Both the position numbers and the translations under genes were made by a program. A DNA stretch of 64,000 nucleotides from Flavobacteriaceae bacterium (GTDB lineage Bacteria; Bacteroidota; Bacteroidia; Flavobacteriales; Flavobacteriaceae): NCBI GenBank assembly GCA_013214065.1, contig JABSPK010000004.1, forward strand, positions 339,643 to 403,642, written 5' to 3'. How positions within the stretch are numbered: the stretch's first letter is position 1; each line of letters starts with the position of its first letter. Under the pieces are notes generated by a model. It was not told the DNA's origin. It saw only the letters and a list, made by a program, of their open reading frames with translations, and ran no database searches. Positions 44,589 to 55,435 of the stretch are shown piece by piece.

Positions 44589-45248
44589 ATGTTCGTGCAT
44601 CAGCATCCATATGCGCCATTTTTGTTCGAAGGGGTCGAAAAATTGATCGTTGGTACGTTGCCACCACCACGGTTTACTTCCCGTGAGTTGAAACCTGGCG
44701 ACGTCGATTTTTGTTATGGTAGCCGCGATGGGCAGTTATGGCCCATCCTAGATCGGATTTTCGATCTTGGGTTGGTTTTTGAGACCAGTGAAAAGGCTAT
44801 TACCCAGCGCAAAGCCTTTCTAAAGCGGCGCAAGATAGGGATTTGTGATATTGTGGTATCGGCCAAAAGGGACAAGGTCGATGCTTCCGATATTGGGATG
44901 CAGCAGGTCGAACTTCGAGATCTGCTGGCATACCTCGAGCACTATCCGAGCGTGCATACCCTATTGTTCACCGGGGGAAATAGCAAAAATGGACCGGAGT
45001 ATTTTTTTAGGAAGCAATTGAAACCGCTCGACCTTAAGCTTGAAACGGTTGATGATCAAGTACCGCGAAGGTACCGTTTCATCCATCCGGTGACCCAAAG
45101 GACCATTACCACCGTTTCATTGATCGCCCCCTCAGGAGCTGCGAATCGGGCTGTAGGAAGTTTGGAAGAATACAAGCAGATCAAGGCTAAGGACCCTAAC
45201 TTCAACACCTTTGATTACAGGGTAAGGCAGTATCGAAAGTTTTTTTGA
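44589..45248 (+). CDS. Uracil-DNA glycosylase superfamily protein
   Basis: 219 residues. The start (HPYAPFLFEGVEKLIVGTLPPP) corresponds to the UDG-superfamily active-site loop, close to the GTxP form of MUG-like members, and LLFTGGNSKNG and LIAPSGAANRAVG provide the later loops; the SPSxxN-like loop reads APSGAANR. Catalytic activity is unproven; MUG-type enzymes remove mismatched uracil or ethenocytosine. It is a single gene upstream of ppc. Confidence 0.75.
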   Translation: MFVHQHPYAPFLFEGVEKLIVGTLPPPRFTSRELKPGDVDFCYGSRDGQLWPILDRIFDLGLVFETSEKAITQRKAFLKRRKIGICDIVVSAKRDKVDASDIGMQQVELRDLLAYLEHYPSVHTLLFTGGNSKNGPEYFFRKQLKPLDLKLETVDDQVPRRYRFIHPVTQRTITTVSLIAPSGAANRAVGSLEEYKQIKAKDPNFNTFDYRVRQYRKFF

Positions 45249-45368
45249 CAAAGCCCTACTGCTTTGTTAGGTTTGCAAGGTCGGACCGAATTTTTGTGAC
45301 ATCGGTACATGCGGTTCGGATATCGCCCTTTTATGGCGAACTTTGCACAACACTTAAATCACCTACGG

Positions 45369-47924
45369 ATGAATGCCATGCAACGATCGAAGCGGTTGGA
45401 CGAATTCAAAAAGTCGGTCACCAATAAATTCAATATCTACAACAGCCTTTTTCTCAGTTTGCCCTATGCCGACATGGAAAATGTAGGCATGTTGGTGCCC
45501 TTGTTGTTCGAACAATGTGAGAAGGGCTTGAATGCCGGCAAGAAACCCCAAGACATCCTTTCGCATTTCTTCGATAATTTCACGGAGCTTGAAAGCGAAC
45601 AGCAACGTGTTGATTTCATGTTTCGGATCATCCAGTACGTCGAACGTCAAGTGGTATTGTTCGACAGTGTCGAAGATGCCGCATTCCCGAAGCTCCAAGA
45701 ATATACCGAATCCTTGTCGATCAACGATTATTTCGAGTTGGTGAACCGTTCGAAGAATTGGGACAAGATCGGAAAAAAGCTGGGTTCGTTCAGCGCTCGA
45801 ATCGTGTTGACTGCGCATCCCACGCAATTTTATACCCCGGCCGTCCTCGACATCATTTCCGAACTACGGGATCTCATCGATGAAAACCGTGTCGACGATA
45901 TCGACCAGACACTCCAGCAATTAGGGCTCACTTCCTTGATCAATACCAAAAAACCAACACCCTTGGATGAGGCCAAAAACATCATCCATATCTTGAGGTA
46001 TACCTATTACGATGCTATTGGCGATCTGTTCGAATATGTCAAAAGTAACATCCGCAATGAACGATTCGATAACTATGACATCATCAAATTGGGGTTCTGG
46101 CCCGGAGGGGACCGTGATGGCAATCCGTTCGTGACCGCCGACATGACCAAAAGTGTTGCCGATGAGCTCCGTATTACCTTGATGAAGTGCTACTATAATG
46201 AATTGAAGGCATTGCGCAAAAAGTTGACTTTCAAAGGCCTGCAGCAACCATTGAATACTTTGAACCAAAGTCTCTATCGCGCGATGTTCCAAGAAAACTA
46301 TGTCATCCCATATGCTGAGATCGTAGGGAAATTGGAAGAGATCAAAGCCATTTTGATTGCCGATTACCATTCGCTCTACCTGGATGAACTCAACTTTTTA
46401 TTGGACAAAGTCCACATTTTCAAAACCCATTTCGCGACCCTTGATATACGTCAAGACCATAGCAAGCACTATGTAGCGGTCGAAACGATTCTAAAGCGAC
46501 AAGGAAAGATCAAAAACGACTTGAACGAACTGTCCGAATCCGAATTGGTCGATCTTTTGTTGAAAGAACGATTCGCCTTAAAGGCTTCCGACTATACCGA
46601 AGATATCGTCAAGGATACCATTGCCAATATTTCGCAACTCCGTGAAATCCAACGTACCAATGGACAGGATGGATGTAACCGCTATATTATAAGCAACTCA
46701 GAGGATATCTTTTCGGTTTTGTTCGTTTTCGGACTGTTCCGTTGGTGTGGATGGAAGGAAGAGGAGATCAGTTTTGACATCATTCCACTGTTCGAGACCA
46801 TGAAGGGAATGGAAGCCTCCGAATCGGTCATGCAAACCTTGTTCGATATCCCACAATACCGTTCGCATTTGGCCCGACGACAGGAAACACATACCATCAT
46901 GCTCGGTTTTTCGGACGGTACGAAGGATGGGGGATACCTTAAGGCCAATTGGAGCATTTTAAAGACCAAAGAAACCTTGAGTAAGGTCTGCAAGAAAAAT
47001 GGGATAAAAGCCATTTTCTTTGATGGCCGTGGTGGGCCACCAGCCCGTGGTGGTGGAAAGACACACCGTTTCTATGCGGCCCAAACCAAGGATGTGGCCA
47101 ATCACGAAATACAGTTGACCATTCAAGGGCAGACCATCACCAGTACCTATGGTACCAAAGCCCAGTTCATCCATAATGCCGAACAATTGTTGACAGCCGG
47201 TCTGAGCAACAACCTTTTCGGTAAGGAACATTCGATCAGTGCGGCCCAACGTAAATTGATCGAAGAATTGTCCGAATTGAGTTTCGAAAAATACGATGCA
47301 CTCAAACAGCATCCGAATTTCATACCTTATCTCGAACATCGAAGTACGTTGAAGTATTATTCGAACGCCAATATCGGTAGTCGGCCTGGCAAACGTGGAA
47401 ACAAGAAACAGCTTACCCTGTCAGACCTGCGGGCCATTTCATTCGTGGGTTCATGGAGCCAATTGAAACAGAACGTACCCGGGTACTTCGGTCTCGGAAG
47501 CGCCATTGCCCAATTGAAGGAACAAGGTCGAATGCCGGAAATTAAAAAGCTGTATAAAGAGGTGCCTTTCTTTAGGGCCTTGATGCATAACAGCATGATG
47601 TCGTTGGCCAAGACCAATTTCAATTTGACCAGCTACATGAAGGAAGATCCCGAGTTCGGTGAGTTTTGGAACATCCTATATGATGAATACAGGCTTTCGG
47701 AAAAGATGTTGCTCGCCATATCGGGTTACAAGATTTTGATGGAAGATGAGGCCATTTCAAGGGAGTCGGTCAAGATCCGTGAGAAAATCGTGCTACCCCT
47801 GCTGGTCATCCAACAGAACGCCTTGTACCATATTACCCAAAATTCACCTTTCAAGGATGATTACGGTAAAATCGTGACGCGCTCTCTATACGGCAATATC
47901 AACGCCAGCAGGAATTCGGCCTAA
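45369..47924 (+). CDS. ppc: Phosphoenolpyruvate carboxylase
   Basis: About 851 residues. It carboxylates PEP to oxaloacetate, replenishing the TCA cycle. Catalytic motifs: VLTAHPTQ (His), GGDRDGNPFVT and FDGRGGPPARGGG; the C-terminus reads NINASRNSA where bacterial PEPCs end in xNTG, so the terminal Gly is replaced. The frame is open from 45309, with ATGs at 45333, 45369 and 45378. I choose 45369 (MNAMQRSKRLDEF) because homologs begin near here and an AACTTTG element just upstream may be the -7 box. Confidence 0.92.
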   Translation: MNAMQRSKRLDEFKKSVTNKFNIYNSLFLSLPYADMENVGMLVPLLFEQCEKGLNAGKKPQDILSHFFDNFTELESEQQRVDFMFRIIQYVERQVVLFDSVEDAAFPKLQEYTESLSINDYFELVNRSKNWDKIGKKLGSFSARIVLTAHPTQFYTPAVLDIISELRDLIDENRVDDIDQTLQQLGLTSLINTKKPTPLDEAKNIIHILRYTYYDAIGDLFEYVKSNIRNERFDNYDIIKLGFWPGGDRDGNPFVTADMTKSVADELRITLMKCYYNELKALRKKLTFKGLQQPLNTLNQSLYRAMFQENYVIPYAEIVGKLEEIKAILIADYHSLYLDELNFLLDKVHIFKTHFATLDIRQDHSKHYVAVETILKRQGKIKNDLNELSESELVDLLLKERFALKASDYTEDIVKDTIANISQLREIQRTNGQDGCNRYIISNSEDIFSVLFVFGLFRWCGWKEEEISFDIIPLFETMKGMEASESVMQTLFDIPQYRSHLARRQETHTIMLGFSDGTKDGGYLKANWSILKTKETLSKVCKKNGIKAIFFDGRGGPPARGGGKTHRFYAAQTKDVANHEIQLTIQGQTITSTYGTKAQFIHNAEQLLTAGLSNNLFGKEHSISAAQRKLIEELSELSFEKYDALKQHPNFIPYLEHRSTLKYYSNANIGSRPGKRGNKKQLTLSDLRAISFVGSWSQLKQNVPGYFGLGSAIAQLKEQGRMPEIKKLYKEVPFFRALMHNSMMSLAKTNFNLTSYMKEDPEFGEFWNILYDEYRLSEKMLLAISGYKILMEDEAISRESVKIREKIVLPLLVIQQNALYHITQNSPFKDDYGKIVTRSLYGNINASRNSA

Positions 47925-48072
47925 GCAAAGCATTAGCGATACCATGGATTGGTGTAACTGAACCTGGTTGATCCTGCAGTTAGCAGTATTGCATCCCGAT
48001 AAAACCTCCCATTAGGGCAACCATTTGCTGCGATCGACCGTCTTGGTTATAGAACCATTGGATTACCGACCT

Positions 48073-49218
48073 ATGACGGAACGCTTGCACTACATTGATT
48101 GGTTGCGGGTATTGGCTTTTTCTACTTTGATAGTATTTCATTGTGCCGTACCCTTCGTTGAAGATTACAGTTGGGAGATCAATAATGATCGGACATCCCC
48201 TACGATCACCAGGATCATTTGGTGGGTACACCAATGGCGATTGCCCCTTTTGTTCTTTATTTCAGGGGTATGCGTACGGTTCTCCTTGAGAAAGCGGAGC
48301 TTGGGTCGCTTTTTGGGTGAACGGATCATACGTCTTTTTATTCCGTTGGTGTTTGCCATCTTTTTTATTACCCCGATCCAGGTGTATTTTGAATGGCTTC
48401 AAAAGGGAAAGATCAGTATGGGATATTCAGAATTCTACCCTTCCGTTTTTGAGATCGTACCCTATCCTGAGGGTTCGTTTACTTGGAGCCATATGTGGTT
48501 CGTCGCCTATCTTTTCGTTTTCACCTTGATTCTGATGCCCGTTTTTGCCACGGCAAAAATTCCTTGGTTCCGTTCAAAAGCGACTGCGATCGCCAAGCTT
48601 TTTAGCAGCTGGTTCGTACTCTTGTTGCTCGGACTGCCTTTTGTGGGGATTATTTTCGGATGGTATATCGAATGGCCTGAACAAGGCAGTTTGATCGATG
48701 ATTGGTATGTATTCCTATCTTCCATGACTTTCTATGTCTTGGGATTTTTGCTCAGTGCGTTTCCAACCTTTTGGGAAGCTTGTTTGCGGTATCGAAAACG
48801 CTTTCTACTGATCGCTTTGGTACTGGCTTCCTTCTTAATGGGACTTTATTTTTGGGATTGGTCGGCCAATAAACCCAGCATACAAGATGGCAATCTCTAT
48901 CGTTTTGGGGTTTTGAACGGCTTCCTTATTTGGACCATCATATTGGCCGCCATAGGATATTCGATGCGCTACCTTAATGTCGCGAATAAACGGCTTTCTT
49001 ATTTGAACCAAGCGGTGTACCCGTTTTACATCATGCACCAGGCCGTAATCGTCGCATCCGGGTATTACATCTTACAATGGGAAATCGGCATTTTACCAAA
49101 GCTCTTGTTGCTGGTTTTGATCTGTATTTCGGTTATCGGTCTAGTCTACCATTTTGTTATCAAGCGGACCAAGGTGACACGGCTCCTGTTCGGAATGCGA
49201 TGGAAAACAAAAGTCTAA
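48073..49218 (+). CDS. Acyltransferase-3 family membrane protein (OafA-like)
   Basis: 381 residues from ATG 48073 (MTERLHYIDWLRVLAF); the longer frame from 48025 adds 16 atypical residues. About ten membrane segments. The conserved start DWLRVLAFSTLIVFH and the RLPLLFFISGVCVRFSL segment with Arg/His residues are those of acyltransferase-3 proteins, which O-acetylate or otherwise acylate sugars of exopolysaccharide, LPS or peptidoglycan. Acceptor unknown. The 3' end overlaps the convergent M20 gene by four bases. Confidence 0.85.
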   Translation: MTERLHYIDWLRVLAFSTLIVFHCAVPFVEDYSWEINNDRTSPTITRIIWWVHQWRLPLLFFISGVCVRFSLRKRSLGRFLGERIIRLFIPLVFAIFFITPIQVYFEWLQKGKISMGYSEFYPSVFEIVPYPEGSFTWSHMWFVAYLFVFTLILMPVFATAKIPWFRSKATAIAKLFSSWFVLLLLGLPFVGIIFGWYIEWPEQGSLIDDWYVFLSSMTFYVLGFLLSAFPTFWEACLRYRKRFLLIALVLASFLMGLYFWDWSANKPSIQDGNLYRFGVLNGFLIWTIILAAIGYSMRYLNVANKRLSYLNQAVYPFYIMHQAVIVASGYYILQWEIGILPKLLLLVLICISVIGLVYHFVIKRTKVTRLLFGMRWKTKV

Positions 49219-50720
49219 GGCTGTACCGGATTGCTCAACATGCTGTAGAATGCCTGAATGCCATAGGCCAACTGTCCGATTTTCAGATTCTCGTTTGGGC
49301 TGTGTTGGTTGTTGTCGGGGTTGACCATGGTCACGATAAAGGCCGGTATGTCCAGTTCATTGATAAACGGGGCGATCGGTACCGTGCCACCCATAATGCG
49401 GATTTGTACGACATCCTCATTGAAAGTGGACCCTAAGGTGTTCACCAAGAATTGTCCGAAAGGATGATCGAAATCGGTTCGGAAGGCATCTGTTACGCTT
49501 CCTTCGGTAACTGTGATCAAACGATCATGGGCCAAGCGTTCTTCTTTGGTCGGGGCGTGATCGATGAGGTGAAAGCCTTGTTCGGTAATGTGGTTTTTCA
49601 CCAACTGTTTTAGTCGATTGCCATCGGTCTCGGGTACGAGTCGAAGATCTAGTTCGGCCGTGGCACTTTCAGGAACGATGGTACGGACCTCGTTGCCGAC
49701 CCATCCCGAATTGAGACCTCGAATGTTCAAGCTTGGGTATTGCAAAGCCTCTTGATAAAACCCACCGACTTTTTCAGCGGTTTTGAATTGGAGTTTATCG
49801 GCGAAATCATCGGCATTTTCAGGAACACTGCGAAGTAGGGCCATGGCCTTTTCATCTATAGAGATGCCATCGTAATAGCCTGAAACCGTCACTTTACCCT
49901 GAGTATCCTTCATGGTGGCCAACAATTGCGCCAACTGAAATCCCGGATTCGGGGCATAGTTGCCATAGTGCCCGCTGTGTTGGTGTTTGACCGGGCCATA
50001 GGTCGTCAAGGTCATGGTAGTGATGCCTCGACATCCGAACACCACCGTAGGTTTGCCCGTGCTGTGCATCGGTCCATCATTGATGAGTAAATAGTCGGCT
50101 TCCAATAATTCTCTATAGACTTTTACTGCTTTCGGTAGTGGTTTGCTTCCACGTTCTTCTTCCCCATCCAAAATCACTTTGATGTTGAACGGAATGGTCT
50201 TGCCCTCTTTTTTGAGCAAGTCGATGGCGTTGAGGAACATGATGATCGGGCCTTTGTCATCGGCGGTCGAACGCCCGAAGAGGCGCCATTCGTAATCGAT
50301 ATCTTCATCCAAAGCACTGAATTCTATGGTTTCAAACCCTTTCGGACCCTGTTTTTTCAAAACCGTGCGGTACGGACTCGGTTGATCCCATTTCGAAGCA
50401 TCTACCGATTGCCCGTCAAAATGCATGTAGATCAAAATGGTGGGTTTGCCATCTTCCATGGGCATGGTGGCAAAGAACAAAGGATGGTTGTCAGTCTCCA
50501 ATTCCGTGGTGTTGAAGCCCCGTTCACTGAATTTTTTCTTGAGCCAAAACAGATTGTCGGATATGGCATCGGAATTTAGGGCATCGTTCGGAATGGCCAC
50601 GAAATCGCGAAGATCGGTGATGGCTTCGGCAACCTTTGATTTTAAGGCGATGCTATCGATACGTTGCGCCAAAACGGAACTGGCAACCAAGAAAAAAACT
50701 ATAAAAAACCTGCGTTTCAT
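49215..50720 (-). CDS. Secreted M20-family metallopeptidase
   Basis: 501 residues with a signal peptide (MKRRFFIVFFLVASSVLAQ). Zinc ligands follow the M20 pattern: HFD in LIYMHFDGQ, the bridging Asp in STADDKGP, catalytic Glu and ligand in DGEEERGS, and a C-terminal His in NNQHSPNE. An internal dimerisation domain lies around 230-370. The first motif reads YMHFDGQ rather than the usual YGHYDVQ. It probably hydrolyses dipeptides or acylated amino acids in the periplasm. Confidence 0.87.
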   Translation of the reverse strand: MKRRFFIVFFLVASSVLAQRIDSIALKSKVAEAITDLRDFVAIPNDALNSDAISDNLFWLKKKFSERGFNTTELETDNHPLFFATMPMEDGKPTILIYMHFDGQSVDASKWDQPSPYRTVLKKQGPKGFETIEFSALDEDIDYEWRLFGRSTADDKGPIIMFLNAIDLLKKEGKTIPFNIKVILDGEEERGSKPLPKAVKVYRELLEADYLLINDGPMHSTGKPTVVFGCRGITTMTLTTYGPVKHQHSGHYGNYAPNPGFQLAQLLATMKDTQGKVTVSGYYDGISIDEKAMALLRSVPENADDFADKLQFKTAEKVGGFYQEALQYPSLNIRGLNSGWVGNEVRTIVPESATAELDLRLVPETDGNRLKQLVKNHITEQGFHLIDHAPTKEERLAHDRLITVTEGSVTDAFRTDFDHPFGQFLVNTLGSTFNEDVVQIRIMGGTVPIAPFINELDIPAFIVTMVNPDNNQHSPNENLKIGQLAYGIQAFYSMLSNPVQP

Positions 50721-50787
50721 CTAATAATAATTCAAAAATGTAAGAAAATACATCGTTTATCGTTGTTGGTTTCACAAACCACCCATT

Positions 50788-52101
50788 TTGGATACGACGT
50801 TCAGTTCTCCGGTTAAAGATAAAAAAGTGTTTGTTGCCATACACCGCTCCAGCATAATTTTTCATGTATTGATCCTCTTGGTGCTTGCAGGATTGGCGAC
50901 TAACTTTTTTACCGAATATGGTTTGGGTGGATTCACTAAATACGCCATTAAGCACTTTACGGTATTTTCCATTATTCTGGTTTCGGCCGTCGCCTGGAAA
51001 TTAAAGCTGATGGGCACCCATACGCTTTTCATCATCATGGTGTATATCAACATCGTTTCGTCAACGATTTATTTGCCATTTCGCATCGAGGACCCCCAAT
51101 TGAATTTCGAAGGCTACTTTTCACGGGTCGAGATGATCATTTTCGTTATGGGGTTGCTGTTGGCCGTTTTTGAGCGACCATGGCACCAATTGGTGGTTAT
51201 CGGCTACAATACGGTATTCATCATTGCCTGTGCCTTGTTGTATCCTGAAATGGCCCTAGGCAAATACATTTTAGCCTTCATCTTGATTTCTTCGGTAGCA
51301 GGGATCAGTTATTTTATTTTCAATAAGGTCATCAAATTGCAAAACGATTTGACCGAACAACATCAATTGGTCAGTTTACAAAACGAGGAACTTGTTGAGT
51401 TGACGAATTTCAGGAAGGATATCATGAAGATCATTGCCCATGATCTAAAGACCCCGATACATCAAATCTCCATGCTGACGACGGTAATCAGAAACTCAAA
51501 ATCGAGCGAAGATCGAAACACCTATCTAGAACTGCTACAGCAGTCCATTGACAAGACTTACGGGATGTTGGACAATCTGTTGAATTGGTCAATGCAGAAC
51601 GATGATGCCTTGAAATCCTATATGGATGTCAACGTCCATGAATTGGTTGAGGGTATTAGGGCACAGTACGAACAGAACCTTTCGGGGAAAAACCTGAAAT
51701 TGGTCAATGAGGTCGCGACGGATTTCAACTTGTTTTATTCCAGAGAAGTCTTTCAGACGGTCATCCGTAACCTTTTGACCAACGCCATTAAATTTTCCCC
51801 TCCGGATCGTGAAATCCTAATCGATAATTTCGAAGATGAAAACCAATTCAATTTGCGCGTCCACAACGCAGCGGTCGATATCGATGAATCCAAGTTTTCC
51901 AAGATAAACTCCGGTCAGATGGTCACTAGTTCTCCGGGTACGCGTAAGGAGAGCGGTTCCGGCAAAGGCCTCTTCATTTGCAAAAGGATGCTGAAAAACA
52001 ACAATGCCAGTCTGCGCTTATCAAAGACGAGTAAAGGGGTCATGGCCGAAATCCGAATATTCAAATCGGTCTCGATCAATCGCCCGGTCGCTTTGTCTTA
52101 G
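50788..52101 (+). CDS. Membrane histidine kinase with atypical ATP-binding G1 box
   Basis: 437 residues from a TTG at 50788. About six membrane segments (22-180) without a periplasmic domain are followed by a coiled coil and HisKA with His218 in IIAHDLKTPIHQ. The N box is LLTNAIKFS. The G1 box, normally DxGxGI, is replaced by VHNAAVDIDES, while the G2-like GSGKGLFICK is kept. Activity may still be possible, since some kinases carry N in place of D. The start codon is inferred because no ATG precedes the first membrane span. It ends with a four-base overlap on trpA. Confidence 0.82.
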   Translation: MDTTFSSPVKDKKVFVAIHRSSIIFHVLILLVLAGLATNFFTEYGLGGFTKYAIKHFTVFSIILVSAVAWKLKLMGTHTLFIIMVYINIVSSTIYLPFRIEDPQLNFEGYFSRVEMIIFVMGLLLAVFERPWHQLVVIGYNTVFIIACALLYPEMALGKYILAFILISSVAGISYFIFNKVIKLQNDLTEQHQLVSLQNEELVELTNFRKDIMKIIAHDLKTPIHQISMLTTVIRNSKSSEDRNTYLELLQQSIDKTYGMLDNLLNWSMQNDDALKSYMDVNVHELVEGIRAQYEQNLSGKNLKLVNEVATDFNLFYSREVFQTVIRNLLTNAIKFSPPDREILIDNFEDENQFNLRVHNAAVDIDESKFSKINSGQMVTSSPGTRKESGSGKGLFICKRMLKNNNASLRLSKTSKGVMAEIRIFKSVSINRPVALS

Positions 52102-52862
52102 TCGCGTATCGCGCTTATGAAATCAGCGATTTTCCCTGTTCCATCGGTACGAAGGTGTTTGATAAAGGCCGAGCCGATAATGGCGCCTTTGGCCTGTTGG
52201 GTCGCCGCTTGAAAAGTCTCCGCATTGCTAATACCGAAACCTACGATCTGCGGATGTTGTAATCCCATACCCGCGATCCGTTCGAAATAGGCTTCCTGCT
52301 CGGATCCGAATCCTGATTTTGCCCCTGTGGTACTGGCCGAACTCACCATATAAATGAACCCTTCCGAAGCGGCATCGATCTGGGCGATGCGTTCATCGCT
52401 GGTTTGCGGTGTGATCAAAAAGACATTGATCAAGCCGTATTTTTCGAACAGTGCCCGGTATTCTTCTTGGTACACGTCCAATGGCAGGTCGGGCATAATA
52501 AGCCCGTCGATACCGATTTCTTGACAGCGTTTGCAAAATGCTTCGACACCATATTGTAACATGGGGTTGAAATAACCCATAACGATCAAGGGGATCGAAA
52601 CGGTCTTGCGAATGTCTTTCAGCTGTTCGAACAGCAATTCGGTATGCATGCCGTTACGAAGGGCATCGGTCGAACTTTCCTGAATGGTAGGGCCGTCGGC
52701 CAAGGGGTCGCTGAACGGCAACCCGATCTCGATCATATCGACCCCGGCGCGTTCCAAGGATTCGATAATCCCGACCGTATCGGAAAGTTGCGGAAATCCG
52801 GCCGTGAAATAAATGGACAATAACTTGTGATCCTTCTGAAGTGCGGAATTGATACGGTTCAT
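52098..52862 (-). CDS. trpA: Tryptophan synthase alpha subunit
   Basis: 254 residues. It cleaves indole-3-glycerol phosphate to indole and glyceraldehyde-3-phosphate. The catalytic Glu and Asp region reads [20 protein letters not shown], with the second acidic residue in [13 protein letters not shown], and the phosphate site is GFGISNAET. It is the last gene of the operon and overlaps trpB by four bases. Confidence 0.97.
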   Translation of the reverse strand: MNRINSALQKDHKLLSIYFTAGFPQLSDTVGIIESLERAGVDMIEIGLPFSDPLADGPTIQESSTDALRNGMHTELLFEQLKDIRKTVSIPLIVMGYFNPMLQYGVEAFCKRCQEIGIDGLIMPDLPLDVYQEEYRALFEKYGLINVFLITPQTSDERIAQIDAASEGFIYMVSSASTTGAKSGFGSEQEAYFERIAGMGLQHPQIVGFGISNAETFQAATQQAKGAIIGSAFIKHLRTDGTGKIADFISAIRD

Positions 52863-54040
52863 AGTTTAAAATAATCAATATAGGTCTGCAGGTCTTTATC
52901 GCCCCGCCCTGATAAGTTGATGACCACGATATCACTGGCCTTGAATTGTTTGTAATTGAAAATCGCGAACGCATGGCTGGTTTCGATTGCGGGTATGATG
53001 CCTTCCAATTGGGAAACTTCCAATCCGGCCGTCATGGCCTCGTCATCGGTAATCGATACGAATTCACCTCTACCGCTTCGGTACAAATGGGCATGCATCG
53101 GTCCGACCCCAGGGTAATCCAATCCTGCCGAAATCGAATAAGGTTCGGTAATCTGGCCGTCAGGCGTCTGCATGAGCAGGGTCTTGCTGCCGTGTATGAT
53201 GCCGACCTTTCCTAAGGCTGAAGTCGCGGCACTTTCGCCCGAATCAATACCCTTGCCGGCCGCCTCGACCGCGATGATGCCTATCGATTCCTCATCGAGA
53301 TAATGGTAGTAGGCCCCTGCGGCGTTGCTGCCACCACCCACACAGGCGACCACAAAATCAGGATGTTCACGTCCCTCTTTTTCGAGCAATTGCCATTTGA
53401 TCTCTTCCGAGATGACCGATTGAAAACGGGCTACCATGTCCGGATACGGATGGGGCCCCACCACGGAACCGATAATGTAGTGGGTATCGACCGGATTGTT
53501 GATCCAATCGCGGATCGCTTCGTTGGTCGCATCTTTTAGGGTACGGCTGCCCGATTTGGCCGGGCGTACCTCGGCCCCCAACATCTTCATGCGGGCCACG
53601 TTCGGGGCCTGGCGGGCAATATCGATCTCACCCATATAGACCACGCATTGCATGCCCATCAAGGCGCAGACCGTTGCTGTGGCGACCCCATGCTGGCCGG
53701 CCCCGGTTTCGGCGATGATGCGCGATTTGCCCAATTTCTTCGCCATCAAGATCTGGCCAATGGTGTTATTGACCTTGTGGGCCCCGGTATGGCAAAGATC
53801 CTCGCGTTTCAAATAGACCTTGCAACCGTATTTTTTAGAAAGGCGATCGGCAAAGTACAATGGGGTCGGGCGACCGACATAGTCTTTCAAAAGTTGGTCG
53901 AACTCTTCTTGGAATTCGGCAGACTCCATGATCCGAACATAATTTAGTCGTAGCTCTTCGCAATTCGGATAGAGCATTTCAGGGATAAAGGCCCCGCCGA
54001 ACTCGCCGTAGTACCCTTTTTCGTTAGCGTGATAACTCAT
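52859..54040 (-). CDS. trpB: Tryptophan synthase beta subunit
   Basis: 393 residues from ATG 54040 ([18 protein letters not shown]); another ATG two codons upstream is possible. This PLP enzyme condenses indole with serine. The PLP Lys is in [13 protein letters not shown], the phosphate-binding loop is [10 protein letters not shown], and AETGAGQHG precedes the catalytic region. The start lies inside the 3' end of trpF (17-base overlap), supporting cotranslation. Confidence 0.97.
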   Translation of the reverse strand: MSYHANEKGYYGEFGGAFIPEMLYPNCEELRLNYVRIMESAEFQEEFDQLLKDYVGRPTPLYFADRLSKKYGCKVYLKREDLCHTGAHKVNNTIGQILMAKKLGKSRIIAETGAGQHGVATATVCALMGMQCVVYMGEIDIARQAPNVARMKMLGAEVRPAKSGSRTLKDATNEAIRDWINNPVDTHYIIGSVVGPHPYPDMVARFQSVISEEIKWQLLEKEGREHPDFVVACVGGGSNAAGAYYHYLDEESIGIIAVEAAGKGIDSGESAATSALGKVGIIHGSKTLLMQTPDGQITEPYSISAGLDYPGVGPMHAHLYRSGRGEFVSITDDEAMTAGLEVSQLEGIIPAIETSHAFAIFNYKQFKASDIVVINLSGRGDKDLQTYIDYFKL

Positions 54041-54650
54041 TTTCAAGCAATTTTTTAAAATCGTTCAGTTTTTCGATATCCTTGAGACCCGGTTCGGTTT
54101 CGAACCGGCTATTGACGTCAATGGCATGGCAATATCGGGCGGCATCCGAAGCGAGAAAACCCTTGAGGGCTTCCTCTTCTTCCAATCCGATACCACCACT
54201 TAAGAAATAGGGTTTGGTCGATGGATAGTCGTTCAAGACCTTCCAATCGAAACGATATCCATTGCCCCCCGGTAACTTTCCTTTGGTGTCGAAGAGGTAA
54301 TAATCGCATACCCCTTCATACGGGCCGAGCGTATCGAAATCGAAATCATTCTTGATCGAAAAGACCTTGATGACCTTAACTCCTGATTTCCGTAGCTCTC
54401 GACAATATTCGACGGTCTCCGATCCATGCAATTGCACCCCGTATAGGTCCATATCGGTGATGGCCTCGCGTACTTGCACGATGGGTGCGTCAACGAAAAC
54501 CCCGATTTTTTTGATCGAATCGGGCAGCTGCGGTATGCTGCGGTCGAAAAAGCGCGACGAAGGCTCCCAAAAGATGAACCCAAGGTAGTCGAATCGCAAT
54601 TCGGCAACCGCCTCACTATTGTATTTCATACCACAGACCTTCAGTTTCAT
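54024..54650 (-). CDS. trpF: Phosphoribosylanthranilate isomerase
   Basis: 208 residues. It catalyses the Amadori rearrangement of PRA to CdRP. The catalytic Cys is in LKVCGMKY (residue 5) and the general acid Asp in [10 protein letters not shown] near the C-terminus; [12 protein letters not shown] is the conserved central strand. Overlaps trpC by four bases (ATGA). Confidence 0.96.
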   Translation of the reverse strand: MKLKVCGMKYNSEAVAELRFDYLGFIFWEPSSRFFDRSIPQLPDSIKKIGVFVDAPIVQVREAITDMDLYGVQLHGSETVEYCRELRKSGVKVIKVFSIKNDFDFDTLGPYEGVCDYYLFDTKGKLPGGNGYRFDWKVLNDYPSTKPYFLSGGIGLEEEEALKGFLASDAARYCHAIDVNSRFETEPGLKDIEKLNDFKKLLENELSR

Positions 54651-55435
54651 GCGTCTAGCTTTTCGATGAACTCCCTTGCCGCGGCTCCGGGGTCTTCGGT
54701 TTTCATAAAGTGTTCGCCCACCAAGAACCCTTGGTAGCCATAAGGTCGCAATCGCTGTATGGCCGAAATGGAACTGATGCCACTTTCGGAAACTTTGACG
54801 AAGTCGGCCGGAATCTTTTCGGAAAGGGCCATACTGGTCTCCAGGGACACCTCGAAGGTTTTCAAGTTGCGATTGTTCACCCCCAGCATATTCAGACTGG
54901 GCATCAAGGCTTTCTGCAATTCGGCTTCATTGTGCACCTCGAGCAAAACTTCCAAGCCAAGGCTTTGGGCCAATTCGGATAGGGTCTTGATCTCTTGCCG
55001 TGTCAATACCGCCGCGATCAATAGGATCACATCGGCGCCATGGGCTTTGGCTTCGAAAACTTGGTAGGGGTCGATCATGAATTCTTTTCGCAACAACGGA
55101 AATTGGGCCGAAGCCCTTGCCAAAACCAAGTCTTCTAAAGATCCCCCAAAATATTTGATATCGGTAAGCACGCTCATACCGCAGACCCCTGCTTGTTGAT
55201 ACCCTTGGGCGACTTGGCCGACATTGGTATCTTGGTTGATCGTTTGCTTGGATGGGGAACGGCGCTTGTGTTCTGCGATGATCCCGGTCGATGATTCGCG
55301 AAGGGCTGCGGAAAGCGAAGGTCCTTCACGTTCGAATAGGGGGGAAGCCTCGAACTGTGTTTGGGGTATCAAACGTTTCTTTAAGGTAACTTCCTTACGC
55401 TTGTCTGAAATGATATGGTCTAAGATGTTCTTCAT
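54647..55435 (-). CDS. trpC: Indole-3-glycerol phosphate synthase
   Basis: 262 residues. It closes CdRP to indole-3-glycerol phosphate. Family motifs: IIAEHKRRSPSKQ (catalytic Glu/Lys), VLTDIKYFGGS, LRKEFMIDPYQ (Lys), LGVNNRNLKTF and VSESGIS. Monofunctional, as trpF is separate. Overlaps trpD by four bases. Confidence 0.97.
   Translation of the reverse strand: MKNILDHIISDKRKEVTLKKRLIPQTQFEASPLFEREGPSLSAALRESSTGIIAEHKRRSPSKQTINQDTNVGQVAQGYQQAGVCGMSVLTDIKYFGGSLEDLVLARASAQFPLLRKEFMIDPYQVFEAKAHGADVILLIAAVLTRQEIKTLSELAQSLGLEVLLEVHNEAELQKALMPSLNMLGVNNRNLKTFEVSLETSMALSEKIPADFVKVSESGISSISAIQRLRPYGYQGFLVGEHFMKTEDPGAAAREFIEKLDA

Noticed and set aside
45245-45427. 60-codon plus-strand frame between the UDG-family gene and ppc
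   Set aside because: Overlaps the start of ppc in another frame and has no features of its own.
47961-47980. Sequence resembling the universal 5' primer region of eukaryotic 18S rRNA (AACCTGGTTGATCCTGC)
   Set aside because: Only about 17 bases match, with nothing rRNA-like on either side. A chance match or trivial similarity, not an rRNA gene or clear contamination.
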